From Rhodococcus sp. 14-2483-1-2 (GTDB lineage Bacteria; Actinomycetota; Actinomycetes; Mycobacteriales; Mycobacteriaceae): DNA of 64,000 nt. Below, in pieces: positions 18,544-27,174 of this stretch. The position numbers and the translations under genes are program-made. Position 1 is the first letter of the stretch. Every line of letters starts with the position of its first letter. Location of the stretch: the NCBI RefSeq assembly GCF_002259405.1, contig NZ_NPFW01000022.1, positions 496,001 to 560,000 of the forward strand, in the 5' to 3' direction. The notes below the pieces were generated by a model, which did no database searches, was not told the DNA's origin, and saw nothing but the letters and a program-made list of their open reading frames with translations.

Positions 18544-19686
18544 TCACAGATTCAATCCGCGGCCGATGATCTCCTTCATGATTTCTGTGGTGCCGCCGTA
18601 GATGGTCTGCACACGAGAATCCATGTACGCCTTGGCGATCGGGTATTCCTTCATGTAGCCGTAGCCGCCGTGCAGCTGCAGGCACCGGTCGATCAGTTTG
18701 ACCTGATTCTCGGTGGTCCACCATTTCGCCATCGCGGCTTCCTGGACGGTCAGGGTGCCCGCGTTGAGCAGTTCGATGAACTTGTCCACCATGATGCGGG
18801 TGGCGGTGGTCTCGGTCGCCAACTCCGCCAACACGAATCGGGTGTTCTGGAACTTGCCGATCGACTTTCCGAAGGCCTTGCGACCGCGGCAGTACTGGAT
18901 CGTCATGTCCAGCGCAGATTCCATGGCCGCAGCGGCGACAACAGCGATCGAGAGCCGTTCCTGAGGAAGATTCTGCATGAGGTAGATGAAGCCCATGCCT
19001 TCTTCACCGAGCAGGTTGGCCGCGGGCACGCGAACGTCGGTGAAGCTGAGTTCGGCTGTGTCCTGGGCCTTCATACCGATCTTGTCGAGATTGCGGCCAC
19101 GCTCGAAACCGGGCATGTCGCGCTCGACGACCAGCAGGCTGAAGCCCTGGGCACCCTTCTCGGGGTCGGTGCAGGCTACGACGATGATCAGATCGGCGTT
19201 GATTCCGTTGGTGATGAACGTCTTCGAGCCGTTCAATACCCAGTCGTCGCCGTCGCGAACGGCCTTGGTCTTGATGCCCTGCAGGTCGCTTCCGGTACCT
19301 GGCTCGGTCATGGCGATCGCGGTGATCAGCTCACCCGAACAGAATCCGGGGAGCCAACGCTGCTTCTGCTCGTCGTTGGCCAGCTCGATCAGGTACGGCG
19401 CGACGACGTCGTTGTGCAGGGTGAAGCCGATGCCGCTGTAGCCGCCGCGAGTGGTTTCCTCGGTGACGATGGCGTTGTAGCGAAAGTCCTTGACTCCGCC
19501 GCCGCCGAATTCCTCGGGCGCTGCCGTTCCGAGGAAGCCCTGCTTACCGGCCTCGACCCAGACACCGCGATCGACGATGTTCTGCTCTTCCCACTTCGCG
19601 TGGTTCGGTGCCACGTGCTGATCGAGAAATTTCCGGTACGACTCCCGGAACAGCTCGTGCTCGGGCTCGAAAAGTGTGCGTTCCAC
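18544..19686 (-). CDS. Acyl-CoA dehydrogenase (FadE20-like, long-chain/isovaleryl type)
   Basis: FAD enzyme that introduces the alpha-beta double bond into acyl-CoA in beta-oxidation. The 380-residue protein has AMTEPGTGSDLQGI (FAD/substrate loop near 130-140), NGSKTFITNG, and LHGGYGYM near the C-terminus. The usual Glu of medium-chain enzymes in the IYEGT position is Gly here (IYGGTTEI), so the base is probably the Glu of LPQERLS, as in long-chain and isovaleryl-CoA dehydrogenases. AAGGAG precedes the ATG at 19686. The sequence and position next to lexA match Rv2724c (fadE20) by recall; chain-length preference is unknown. Confidence 0.9.
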   Translation of the reverse strand: MERTLFEPEHELFRESYRKFLDQHVAPNHAKWEEQNIVDRGVWVEAGKQGFLGTAAPEEFGGGGVKDFRYNAIVTEETTRGGYSGIGFTLHNDVVAPYLIELANDEQKQRWLPGFCSGELITAIAMTEPGTGSDLQGIKTKAVRDGDDWVLNGSKTFITNGINADLIIVVACTDPEKGAQGFSLLVVERDMPGFERGRNLDKIGMKAQDTAELSFTDVRVPAANLLGEEGMGFIYLMQNLPQERLSIAVVAAAAMESALDMTIQYCRGRKAFGKSIGKFQNTRFVLAELATETTATRIMVDKFIELLNAGTLTVQEAAMAKWWTTENQVKLIDRCLQLHGGYGYMKEYPIAKAYMDSRVQTIYGGTTEIMKEIIGRGLNL

Positions 19687-19838
19687 GAATGTCTCCTTGT
19701 TCGGTGCATACCGACAGCGACCACGCGAAATCTCTACGGATCTCGGTCGCCGGTACGACTGACGTCACAGGCAAACACTACGTCCGCGGTGTCGAGGCGG
19801 TCGATGACCAAAACGCGCGCGATCCGTGACCGACCCCG

Positions 19839-21110
19839 CTAACGACCTCGTTTGCCTGCACTCCTCGCGAGCGCCGAGACGATCGGGTAGCCGACGAGGA
19901 TGCCGACCGAACCCCACGCGATACCGCCGAGCTCGACCGATCCGACAGCCAGTGTCAGGTCACCGATGCCGGCGACGAGCGCCGCAGCGACCACCATGAG
20001 ATTGACCGGATCGGTGAAGTCGACCTTCGCGTCGGTCCAGATACGAACGCCCAGTAGCCCGATGAGTCCGTACAGCACCAGGGTTGCTCCCCCGATGACG
20101 CCGTCGGGCACGGTGAAGATCAGGGCTCCGAACTTGGGCGAGAACGCGAGCACTATCGCAGTGATGGCCGCGACCCAGTACGCGGCCGTCGAATAGACGC
20201 GGGTGGCGGCCATGACCCCGATGTTCTCGGCGTACGTGGTGGTGCCCGAGCCACCGGCGGCTCCGGCCAGGGTGGTCGCCAACCCGTCGGCGATCAGTGC
20301 GTCACCGGCCACGTCGTCGAGGTTCTTGCCGGTCATCGCCGCGACGGCCTTGACGTGTCCGACGTTCTCGGCGACCAGGACGATCACCACCGGTAGCGCC
20401 ACCAGGATCACCGACAGCTCGAACGACGGTCCACGGAACTCGGGCAGGCCGATCCAGCTCGCCGCGCTCAGCGCGTCGAGGCGTGGTTGCGCGATTCCGT
20501 CGGTGACAGCGGCGAACACCCAACCGACGACGACACCGACCAGAATTCCCAGTCGCCCGAGCAGTCCGGGTCCGATCGCCGTGGCCAACAGGATGGCGAC
20601 CAGCGTGACTGCGGCGATGAGCGGCTGCGCCTCGAACGACGTCGTCGCGGCCGGGGCCAGATTCAACCCGATCAACACGACCACGGCACCGGTCACCACG
20701 GGCGGCATGGCGGCGTCGAGTACGCGCCGACCGGCGATCTTGACCACGACGCCGATGGCCGCGAGCACGAGACCGACGCACAGAACGGCACCGAGCTGCG
20801 CGGCCGGGCCGTTCGCCTGGGTGGCACCGAGCGGAGCCAGGAATGCGAAGGACGATCCGAGGTAGCTCGGCACCCGCCCCCGGGTGATGATCAGGAACAG
20901 CACCGTTCCGATGCCCGAGAACAGCAGAGTCGTCGACACCGGGAAGCCGGTGATCGTCGGAACGAGCAACGTGGCACCGAACATGGCGACGACGTGCTGC
21001 ATCCCGATGCCGACGGTGCGCGGCCACGTCAATCGCTCGTCCGGTGCCACCACCGCTCCGGCCTCGACGGTCTTTCCGTTTCCGTGCAGCGTCCAACCCA
21101 GATTTCTCAT
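19839..21110 (-). CDS. NCS2 family uracil-xanthine permease
   Basis: Integral membrane proton symporter for uracil or another nucleobase. The 423-residue protein has about 12-14 hydrophobic segments and the NCS2 features GMQHVVAMFGAT near residue 36 and GGSGTTTYAENIGV near residue 290. The latter is the signature helix with the substrate-binding Glu, and it is closer to UraA/RutG than to xanthine permeases. It is followed on the same strand by fadE20 after 152 bases. ptsI, also on this strand, ends 20 bases before this start, so read-through from ptsI is possible. Exact substrate is inferred. Confidence 0.88.
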   Translation of the reverse strand: MRNLGWTLHGNGKTVEAGAVVAPDERLTWPRTVGIGMQHVVAMFGATLLVPTITGFPVSTTLLFSGIGTVLFLIITRGRVPSYLGSSFAFLAPLGATQANGPAAQLGAVLCVGLVLAAIGVVVKIAGRRVLDAAMPPVVTGAVVVLIGLNLAPAATTSFEAQPLIAAVTLVAILLATAIGPGLLGRLGILVGVVVGWVFAAVTDGIAQPRLDALSAASWIGLPEFRGPSFELSVILVALPVVIVLVAENVGHVKAVAAMTGKNLDDVAGDALIADGLATTLAGAAGGSGTTTYAENIGVMAATRVYSTAAYWVAAITAIVLAFSPKFGALIFTVPDGVIGGATLVLYGLIGLLGVRIWTDAKVDFTDPVNLMVVAAALVAGIGDLTLAVGSVELGGIAWGSVGILVGYPIVSALARSAGKRGR

Positions 21111-21130
21111 GATGGGAAAAGACTATTGCG

Positions 21131-22861
21131 TCAGCCGAGGATCGCGCTCACTGCCTCACGGGCAGCGGCGGTGCTGTCCGTTTTCAGCGCTGCGGCGGCC
21201 GCTTCCTTGCACCGAGCAAGCGTGACCGTGGCCAATTTGGAACCCACATGCGCGACGGCGGCCGACGCTGCAGACAGAGAGGTGATGCCGAGCCCGACCA
21301 ACACACAGGCCAGCAGTGGATCGGCAGCGGCCTCGCCGCAGACTCCGACCGGCTTGCCTGCCTTGGCACCCGCGGCAGCGGTGTGGGCCACCAGTGCCAG
21401 CACGGCCGGCTGCCACGGATCGGTGAGACCGGCGAGCTGTGCAGACATGCGGTCGGCGGCCATCGTGTACTGCGCCAGGTCGTTGGTGCCGATGGACAGG
21501 AAGTCCACGTGCTCGAGGATGTGCTCAGCGAGGAGCGCGGCTGCGGGCACCTCGATCATGACGCCGGGCGTCAGTCCTCGTTCACGGACGTCGGCGGCGA
21601 AATCCTTCGCCTCCAGCGCGGTTGCGATCATCGGAGCCATCACCCACGGGGAGGAATCGGTCGCCTTCGCGGCTGCTGCGATGCCGTCGAGTTGGCGGTA
21701 CAGAATCCCGCGGTCGGCCTCGGCGATACGGATGCCGCGAATGCCGAGGGCCGGATTGGCCTCGTCGGGATGGGTGGCGAACCTCAGCGGCTTGTCCGAG
21801 CCGGCGTCGAGAGTCCGCACGACGACCTTCTTGCCTGCGAACGCGTCGAGTACCTGGGCATAGATCTCGGCCTGCTCGTCGACGGTGGGTTCGGAGTCGC
21901 GGTCGAGGAAGCACAGTTCGGTACGAAACAGTCCGACGCCGTCCGCTGCGCTGGACCGCGCTGCGCGAGCACCGGCACCGTCCTGGACGTTGGCGAGAAT
22001 GTCGACTGCATGGCCGTCGGCGGTGGTACCGGGACCGACCCACTGCGATACCCGGTCGAGCTCGTCGCGGGCAGACACGACGGCAGCGCGGGCCGAGTCG
22101 GCATCGGGTTCGAGGTCGATGCGGCCGCTGGTTCCGTCGACCGATGCGTTCGTACCGGCAGCGATGTCGTCGAGCCCTGCCACGGCGACGATGCACGGGA
22201 TGCCGAGCTGGCGGGCGATGATCGCGGTGTGGCTGGTCGGACCTCCGAGCGAGGTCGCCAGTCCGACGATCAGGGTGGGGTCGAGGCCCGCGGTGTCGGC
22301 CGGCGCAAGGTCGTCCGCGAACAGGATCGACGGTGCGTCCGGCACGGGAACACCGGGCTCCGGTACACCCAGGATCTCGGCGATGACGCGGTCGCGGATG
22401 TCGCGTAGGTCTGTCACTCGCTCGGCCATCAGACCGCCGAGCTGGGTGAACATGGCAGCGAATTTTTCGGTGGCCGCAGCGGTTGCGGTGACGGCAGAAC
22501 TGCCCTTGGCGATCGAGGAGCGAGCGGCACCGAGCCACCCGCGATCGGTTGCCATCGCGGCGTTGGCGGACAGAACCTCCGAAGCAGCGCCGGTCGCGAG
22601 TTCTGCTCGGCCGCGCAATCGGGTGGCGACGGCGTTTGCCGCGGCATCGAACACAGCCTTCTCCGACTCCCGATCGGCCTCGGCAACCTCGCCGGTATCG
22701 GCGGGAATGGACGGACGGGCACCGGGACGAATGACGGGACCGTATCCGACACCGGGCACGACGGGCGTGCCGCGCAGTGTCGTCTGCGCTGATCCGGTCC
22801 CGGCAGCGTCGACTGTCTTGTCTGCGTGTCCGGTCGACGCGGTGCTAACCGATCCCGTCAT
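21131..22861 (-). CDS. ptsI: Phosphoenolpyruvate-protein phosphotransferase (PTS enzyme I)
   Basis: First step of the sugar phosphotransferase system: takes phosphate from PEP and passes it to HPr. The 576-residue protein has the phospho-accepting His211 in LGGPTSHTAIIAR. The C-terminal PEP-binding barrel shows RTLDAGSDKPLRF, IGTNDLAQYTMA and the catalytic Cys in KPVGVCGEAA. A 30-residue low-complexity N-terminus precedes the first domain. GAGGAGG lies before the ATG at 22861. It is divergent from fruR-fruK-fruA-ptsH, sharing a promoter region with a TTGACATGTCAA palindrome. Together these genes form the complete PTS. Confidence 0.95.
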   Translation of the reverse strand: MTGSVSTASTGHADKTVDAAGTGSAQTTLRGTPVVPGVGYGPVIRPGARPSIPADTGEVAEADRESEKAVFDAAANAVATRLRGRAELATGAASEVLSANAAMATDRGWLGAARSSIAKGSSAVTATAAATEKFAAMFTQLGGLMAERVTDLRDIRDRVIAEILGVPEPGVPVPDAPSILFADDLAPADTAGLDPTLIVGLATSLGGPTSHTAIIARQLGIPCIVAVAGLDDIAAGTNASVDGTSGRIDLEPDADSARAAVVSARDELDRVSQWVGPGTTADGHAVDILANVQDGAGARAARSSAADGVGLFRTELCFLDRDSEPTVDEQAEIYAQVLDAFAGKKVVVRTLDAGSDKPLRFATHPDEANPALGIRGIRIAEADRGILYRQLDGIAAAAKATDSSPWVMAPMIATALEAKDFAADVRERGLTPGVMIEVPAAALLAEHILEHVDFLSIGTNDLAQYTMAADRMSAQLAGLTDPWQPAVLALVAHTAAAGAKAGKPVGVCGEAAADPLLACVLVGLGITSLSAASAAVAHVGSKLATVTLARCKEAAAAALKTDSTAAAREAVSAILG

Positions 22862-22951
22862 GTGGTCCTCCTCGAATCCTGCGTGAACAAAAGGTCATCG
22901 CATCTGTTCTGCGAGCTGTGGCGCACTCAATTGCTTGCCTGTGTTGTGACC

Positions 22952-22998
22952 GAGATTACTCCAAAGCCTTGACATGTCAACACACACGGGCGTAAAAC
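22952..22998. promoter_or_regulatory. Divergent ptsI / fruR promoter region with a palindromic -35
   Basis: TTGACATGTCAA (22969-22980) is a perfect 12-base palindrome offering TTGACA to both strands. For ptsI, TTGACA is followed after 16 bases by TAATCT (22958-22953 on the minus strand). For the fru operon, TAAAAC (22993-22998) lies 18 bases downstream and is a weaker -10. Two imperfect CAACAT direct repeats (23001-23003 region and 23008-23013), ten bases apart, follow and may bind the DeoR-type regulator. Confidence 0.5.
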
Positions 22999-23033
22999 AA
23001 CATAAAGCAACATCAACCGGGAAGGAGACGCAG

Positions 23034-23801
23034 GTGTACGCCGAAGAACGACAGCACGCGATTGCCGAACTGATCAGTACGCACGGCCGCGTCTCCGTCA
23101 ACGATCTGTCCGCCACGTACGGCGTCACCACCGAAACCGTGCGGCGCGACCTCGCCACTCTCGACCGAATGGGAGTCGTCCGTCGCGTCCACGGTGGAGC
23201 AGTACCCGCATCCGCACTGACCACACTCGAGCCCGGCGTCTCGGAGCGAGAGTTCACCCGCGCGGATCAGAAGGACGCGATCGCAGCCGCGGCGTTGTCC
23301 TTCCTGCCTCCCATCGGCGGTAGCGCCGTGTTCGATGCCGGCACCACAACGGGCAGGCTCGCCGGTTTGCTTCCCCACGATCGTGAGCTGACGTTGGTGA
23401 CGAACTCGGTCCCGATCGCCGCTCGCGCCGCGACGATGTCGAACGTCAGCCTGCGATTGCTCGGCGGGCGTGTACGCGGTACCACCCAGGCCGCCGTCGG
23501 CGACGAAGCTCTGAGCGCCCTCGAATGGCTCCGCGTGGACGTGGCGTTCATCGGCACCAATGCCATCAGCGTCGGACACGGATTGTCCACACCCGACAGT
23601 GACGAGGCAGCTGTCAAACGTGCCATGGTCGAAGCGGCCAACCATGTTGTGGTGCTCGCAGATTCGTCGAAGATCGGACGCGAGCATCTGGTGAGCTTCG
23701 CCCGAGTTGGATCCATCGACGTCATCGTCACCGACAGCGACATCTCGACAAACGACCGTAAGAATCTCAGCGACAAAGGAATCGAGGTGGTGATCGCATG
23801 A
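23034..23801 (+). CDS. fruR: DeoR-family regulator of the fructose PTS operon
   Basis: A 255-residue DeoR-type repressor. The N-terminal HTH (about 5-57) includes VNDLSATYGVTTETVRRDLATLDRMG and the RVHGGA linker; the sugar-phosphate sensing domain follows with DAGTTTGRLA and TNSVPIAARA. It likely responds to fructose-1-phosphate. The GTG at 23034 is chosen because AAGGAG (23022-23027) lies seven bases before it and VYAEERQHAIAEL aligns with family starts; an earlier ATG (22974) falls inside the promoter palindrome. Its stop overlaps the fruK start by four bases (ATGA). Confidence 0.88.
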   Translation: MYAEERQHAIAELISTHGRVSVNDLSATYGVTTETVRRDLATLDRMGVVRRVHGGAVPASALTTLEPGVSEREFTRADQKDAIAAAALSFLPPIGGSAVFDAGTTTGRLAGLLPHDRELTLVTNSVPIAARAATMSNVSLRLLGGRVRGTTQAAVGDEALSALEWLRVDVAFIGTNAISVGHGLSTPDSDEAAVKRAMVEAANHVVVLADSSKIGREHLVSFARVGSIDVIVTDSDISTNDRKNLSDKGIEVVIA

Positions 23802-24808
23802 TGGTCACACTCACGGCCAACCCGAGCATGGACCGCACGGTCACACTCGACGCACCGCTCGTCCGCGGTGGAGTACACCGCGCATCGACGTCGGCCACCG
23901 ATCCGGGCGGCAAGGGCGTCAACGTCGCTCGCGTCCTCGGTGGATCGGGAGTCGAGGCGTTGGCCGTTCTCCCTGCCAACGTCGGCGACCCCCTGCTCGA
24001 CGCGATGGCCGCGAAGGGAGTGCGGTATTCCGCGGTTCCGACGTCGGGGCCGGCACGGACCAACATCACGGTGAGCGAGGTCGGTGGCACCACCACCAAG
24101 ATCAACGAGCCCGGTGCGACGGTGTCGGAACAGACCCGCGCCGAGCTGCGGGAGCGAATCCTTTCTCTCGCAGTCGATGCCGAATGGGTGGTGCTCTCCG
24201 GTTCGCTTCCGCCCGGTCTGCCCCTCGACTGGTACGCCGAGCTCGTCGTTGCACTGCGGGCCACCTCTGCGAAGGTCGCCGTCGACACCTCCGACGAGCC
24301 GCTCCTCGCTCTCGCGGCGGCGTTCCCGGCATCTGCTCCGGACTTGATAAAACCCAATTCCGAGGAACTTGCCCAACTGACCGGCTACGATTCCGAGGAG
24401 CTGGAAAGCGCTGCAGCACAGGGTGACCCCACTGCCGCAATCGCCGCCAGCACAATCCTTCTCGGCCGAGGCGTCGGCGCGGTACTGGCCACTCTCGGCA
24501 GTGCCGGAGCCGTACTGGTCACCGAGGACGGTTCCTGGTACGCCAGCCCGCCCCCGATCACCGCGGTCAGCACGGTCGGCGCAGGCGATTCCTCGCTCGC
24601 CGGCTACATCCTCGCCGATGCCGAGAACTGCTCCGACGCAGACAAACTTCGCCGCGCCGTCGCCTACGGAACGGCAGCCACCGCGCTTCCAGGCACCACG
24701 CTTCCACTGCCCGAGCAGACCCACCCGAATTCGGTGACGGTCCGTGCGCTCGACATCCCCACGTCCGTCACCCCATCCACGCTCTCCCCTTCTTCGAATC
24801 GTCTCTAG
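23798..24808 (+). CDS. fruK: 1-phosphofructokinase
   Basis: Cytosolic kinase converting fructose-1-phosphate, made by FruA, to fructose-1,6-bisphosphate for glycolysis. The 336-residue PfkB-family protein has DPGGKGVNVARVL near residue 35, the substrate region KPNSEELAQLTG and the anion hole/catalytic motif VGAGDSSLAGYI with the catalytic Asp. The ATG overlaps the regulator stop, implying translational coupling. The C-terminus ends in a Ser/Thr/Pro tail. Confidence 0.95.
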   Translation: MMVTLTANPSMDRTVTLDAPLVRGGVHRASTSATDPGGKGVNVARVLGGSGVEALAVLPANVGDPLLDAMAAKGVRYSAVPTSGPARTNITVSEVGGTTTKINEPGATVSEQTRAELRERILSLAVDAEWVVLSGSLPPGLPLDWYAELVVALRATSAKVAVDTSDEPLLALAAAFPASAPDLIKPNSEELAQLTGYDSEELESAAAQGDPTAAIAASTILLGRGVGAVLATLGSAGAVLVTEDGSWYASPPPITAVSTVGAGDSSLAGYILADAENCSDADKLRRAVAYGTAATALPGTTLPLPEQTHPNSVTVRALDIPTSVTPSTLSPSSNRL

Positions 24809-24817
24809 GAGTCTGCA

Positions 24818-26875
24818 ATGTCCACCCCCACCGAAGATCAGCAGATCATCGCCGAGGATCTGATCCTCCTCGACGCCGATCTCGGCGAATCCAAGGAAGC
24901 CGTCATCGAACGCCTCGCAGGCGTTCTGGCTTCCGCGGGTCGCGCAACCGAGACCGATGCTCTGCGCGACGCCGCTCTGGCCCGCGAAGCGCAGTCGGCA
25001 ACAGGCCTGCCCGGCGGCATCGCCATCCCGCACTGCCGCTCCGAAGCGGTCACGAGCGCTTCGCTCGGCTTCGCCCGCCTGAACCCCAAGGTCGATTTCG
25101 GTGCCCCCGACGGCCCCGCCGACCTCGTCTTCCTCATCGCAGCGCCGGCCGGTGCCGGTTCGGCCCACATGAAGCTGCTCTCGAGCCTGGCGCGCGCACT
25201 GGTCAAGCCGGAGTTCGTCACCTCGCTGCGCAACGCGTCCTCGGCAGCCGAGATCGTCTCGCTCGTCGACGGCGTCATCAACCCCGCTGCAAAGCCCGCC
25301 GCGGCGGCTCCGGCAGCAGCAGCCCCTGTGTCCACCGCCAAGCACAGCGCTGCCGCCACCCCGGCCGAGGCGTCGGCGTCGACTGCCCCCAAGCACATCG
25401 TCGCAGTCACCGCCTGCCCCACCGGAATTGCGCACACCTACATGGCTGCCGACTCGCTCGTCGCCGCAGGCGAGCGCGCCGGAGTCACCGTTCACGTCGA
25501 GACCCAGGGCTCGAGCGGCAGCACGCCGCTGGACCCCTCGATCATCGCCGGAGCCGAAGCAGTCATCTTCGCCACCGACGTGGGCGTCAAGGGCCGCGAG
25601 CGTTTCGCCGGCAAGCCCGTGATCTCCTCCGGCGTCAAGCGCGCCATCAACGAGCCCGACGTCATGCTCACCGAAGCCCTGCGCGCTGCACTGAACCCGG
25701 ACGCCGCTCGCGTCGGAGGTACCGCAGTGGCCGCCGGCTCGAACGACTCCGCAGGTGAACTCGGCTGGGGCACTCGCATCCGCCAGATCCTGCTCACCGG
25801 CGTCAGCTACATGATCCCGTTCGTCGCTGCCGGTGGTCTGCTGATCGCTCTCGGCTTCCTGCTCGGCGGATACGAGATCTCCGGAGTTGCCGAGGACATC
25901 GTCGTCAACAACTCCATCACCTCGCTGCCCGAAGGTGGAATCGCCGCCTACCTCGGTGCCGTGCTCTTCCAGATCGGCGCGCTGTCCTTCAGCTTCCTGG
26001 TGCCGGCACTGGCCGGCTACATCTCCTACGCCATTGCCGACAGACCGGGTCTGGCACCAGGATTCACCGCAGGAGCGGTGGCCGTACTCGTGGGTGCAGG
26101 CTTCATCGGCGGTCTCGTCGGTGGTCTGATCGCCGGCTTCGTCGCACTCTGGATCAGCAAGTGGAAGATCCCCGCAGTTCTGCGCGGCCTCATGCCGGTC
26201 GTCATCATTCCGCTGTTCGCCACACTCATCGTCGGCGCAATCATGTTCCTGCTGCTCGGCAAGCCACTCGCCGCGATCACCAGTGGACTCACCGACTGGC
26301 TCAACGGCCTCAGCGGTTCCTCGGTCATCATCCTCGGCATCATTCTCGGCCTGATGATGTGCTTCGACCTCGGCGGACCGGTCAACAAGGCAGCCTACGC
26401 ATTCGCAACGGCGGGCCTGTCGGTCACCGACACCGCATCGCTCCGCATCATGGCAGCGGTCATGGCCGCAGGAATGGTGCCGCCACTGGCCATGGCACTC
26501 GCCTCGACCGTTCGCGCACGCCTGTTCACCGAAGCCGAGCGCGAGAACGGCAAGGCTGCATGGTTCCTGGGAGCTGCATTCATCTCCGAGGGCGCAATCC
26601 CGTTCGCCGCGGCCGATCCGTTCCGCGTCATCCCCTCGATGATGGCCGGCGGCGCCGTGACCGGCGCGATGATCATGGCGTTCGACGTCACCCTCAGCGC
26701 ACCCCACGGCGGTATCTTCGTGTTCTTCGCGATCGGCAACATCCTGTGGTTCGTCCTTTCGCTGGCAGCGGGCACCATCGTCTCCGCGTTCCTGGTCGTC
26801 TCGGCCAAGCAGTTCGTCAAGGGTAAGAACGCCCCGTCGGACGCCGAACTCGATCCCGCACTCGCCACCGTCTGA
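24818..26875 (+). CDS. fruA: Fructose-specific PTS permease, EIIABC fusion
   Basis: Imports fructose and phosphorylates it to fructose-1-phosphate. The 685-residue protein has domains in the order EIIA (about 8-152, phospho-His72 in GGIAIPHCR), an Ala/Pro linker (155-190), EIIB (about 191-290, phospho-Cys200 in VTACPTGIAHTYMAA) and EIIC (about 310-670, eight or more membrane segments). TAGGAG precedes the ATG by about eight bases. It is nine bases after fruK and is followed by ptsH, so one transcript carries regulator, kinase, permease and HPr. Confidence 0.96.
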   Translation: MSTPTEDQQIIAEDLILLDADLGESKEAVIERLAGVLASAGRATETDALRDAALAREAQSATGLPGGIAIPHCRSEAVTSASLGFARLNPKVDFGAPDGPADLVFLIAAPAGAGSAHMKLLSSLARALVKPEFVTSLRNASSAAEIVSLVDGVINPAAKPAAAAPAAAAPVSTAKHSAAATPAEASASTAPKHIVAVTACPTGIAHTYMAADSLVAAGERAGVTVHVETQGSSGSTPLDPSIIAGAEAVIFATDVGVKGRERFAGKPVISSGVKRAINEPDVMLTEALRAALNPDAARVGGTAVAAGSNDSAGELGWGTRIRQILLTGVSYMIPFVAAGGLLIALGFLLGGYEISGVAEDIVVNNSITSLPEGGIAAYLGAVLFQIGALSFSFLVPALAGYISYAIADRPGLAPGFTAGAVAVLVGAGFIGGLVGGLIAGFVALWISKWKIPAVLRGLMPVVIIPLFATLIVGAIMFLLLGKPLAAITSGLTDWLNGLSGSSVIILGIILGLMMCFDLGGPVNKAAYAFATAGLSVTDTASLRIMAAVMAAGMVPPLAMALASTVRARLFTEAERENGKAAWFLGAAFISEGAIPFAAADPFRVIPSMMAGGAVTGAMIMAFDVTLSAPHGGIFVFFAIGNILWFVLSLAAGTIVSAFLVVSAKQFVKGKNAPSDAELDPALATV

Positions 26876-26916
26876 CACTCGCTACGATCGCAACAACCCC
26901 ACTACGAAGGAGCACC

Positions 26917-27174
26917 ATGCCCAGCACCACAGTCGCCGTCGGATCCTCGATCGGTCTGCACGCCCGCCCCGCAGCACTGATCGCCGACGCCGTCGCCGAA
27001 GCCGGAGTAGACGTCACCCTCGCAGTGGCCGACTCGGAGCCGGTGGATGCAGGTTCGGCCCTGATGATCATGACGCTCGGAGCCACCAAGGGCACCGAAG
27101 TCACGGTCACCAGCGACGACCAGGCAGCACTCGACAAGGTGGTCGCACTCGTCGAAGCAGACTTGGACGCCTAA
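26917..27174 (+). CDS. ptsH: Phosphocarrier protein HPr
   Basis: Small phosphocarrier between enzyme I and the EIIA domain of FruA. The 85-residue protein has the active His15 in GLHARPAAL. Ser47 (DAGSALMIM) sits where HPr-kinase targets lie in Firmicutes, but no HPr kinase is seen here. GAAGGAGC precedes the ATG by six bases. It ends the fru operon and overlaps the convergent gene by four bases. Confidence 0.94.
   Translation: MPSTTVAVGSSIGLHARPAALIADAVAEAGVDVTLAVADSEPVDAGSALMIMTLGATKGTEVTVTSDDQAALDKVVALVEADLDA

Noticed and set aside
22974..23033. Upstream ATG start for fruR
   Set aside because: It lies inside the promoter palindrome, and the GTG at 23034 has AAGGAG and matches family N-termini.
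23267..26878. A 1203-residue open frame on the minus strand opposite fruK-fruA
   Set aside because: It is the mirror of third-base GC bias in real fru genes; the plus-strand frames carry clear PTS and kinase motifs, and the minus frame is acidic and low in complexity without any domain.
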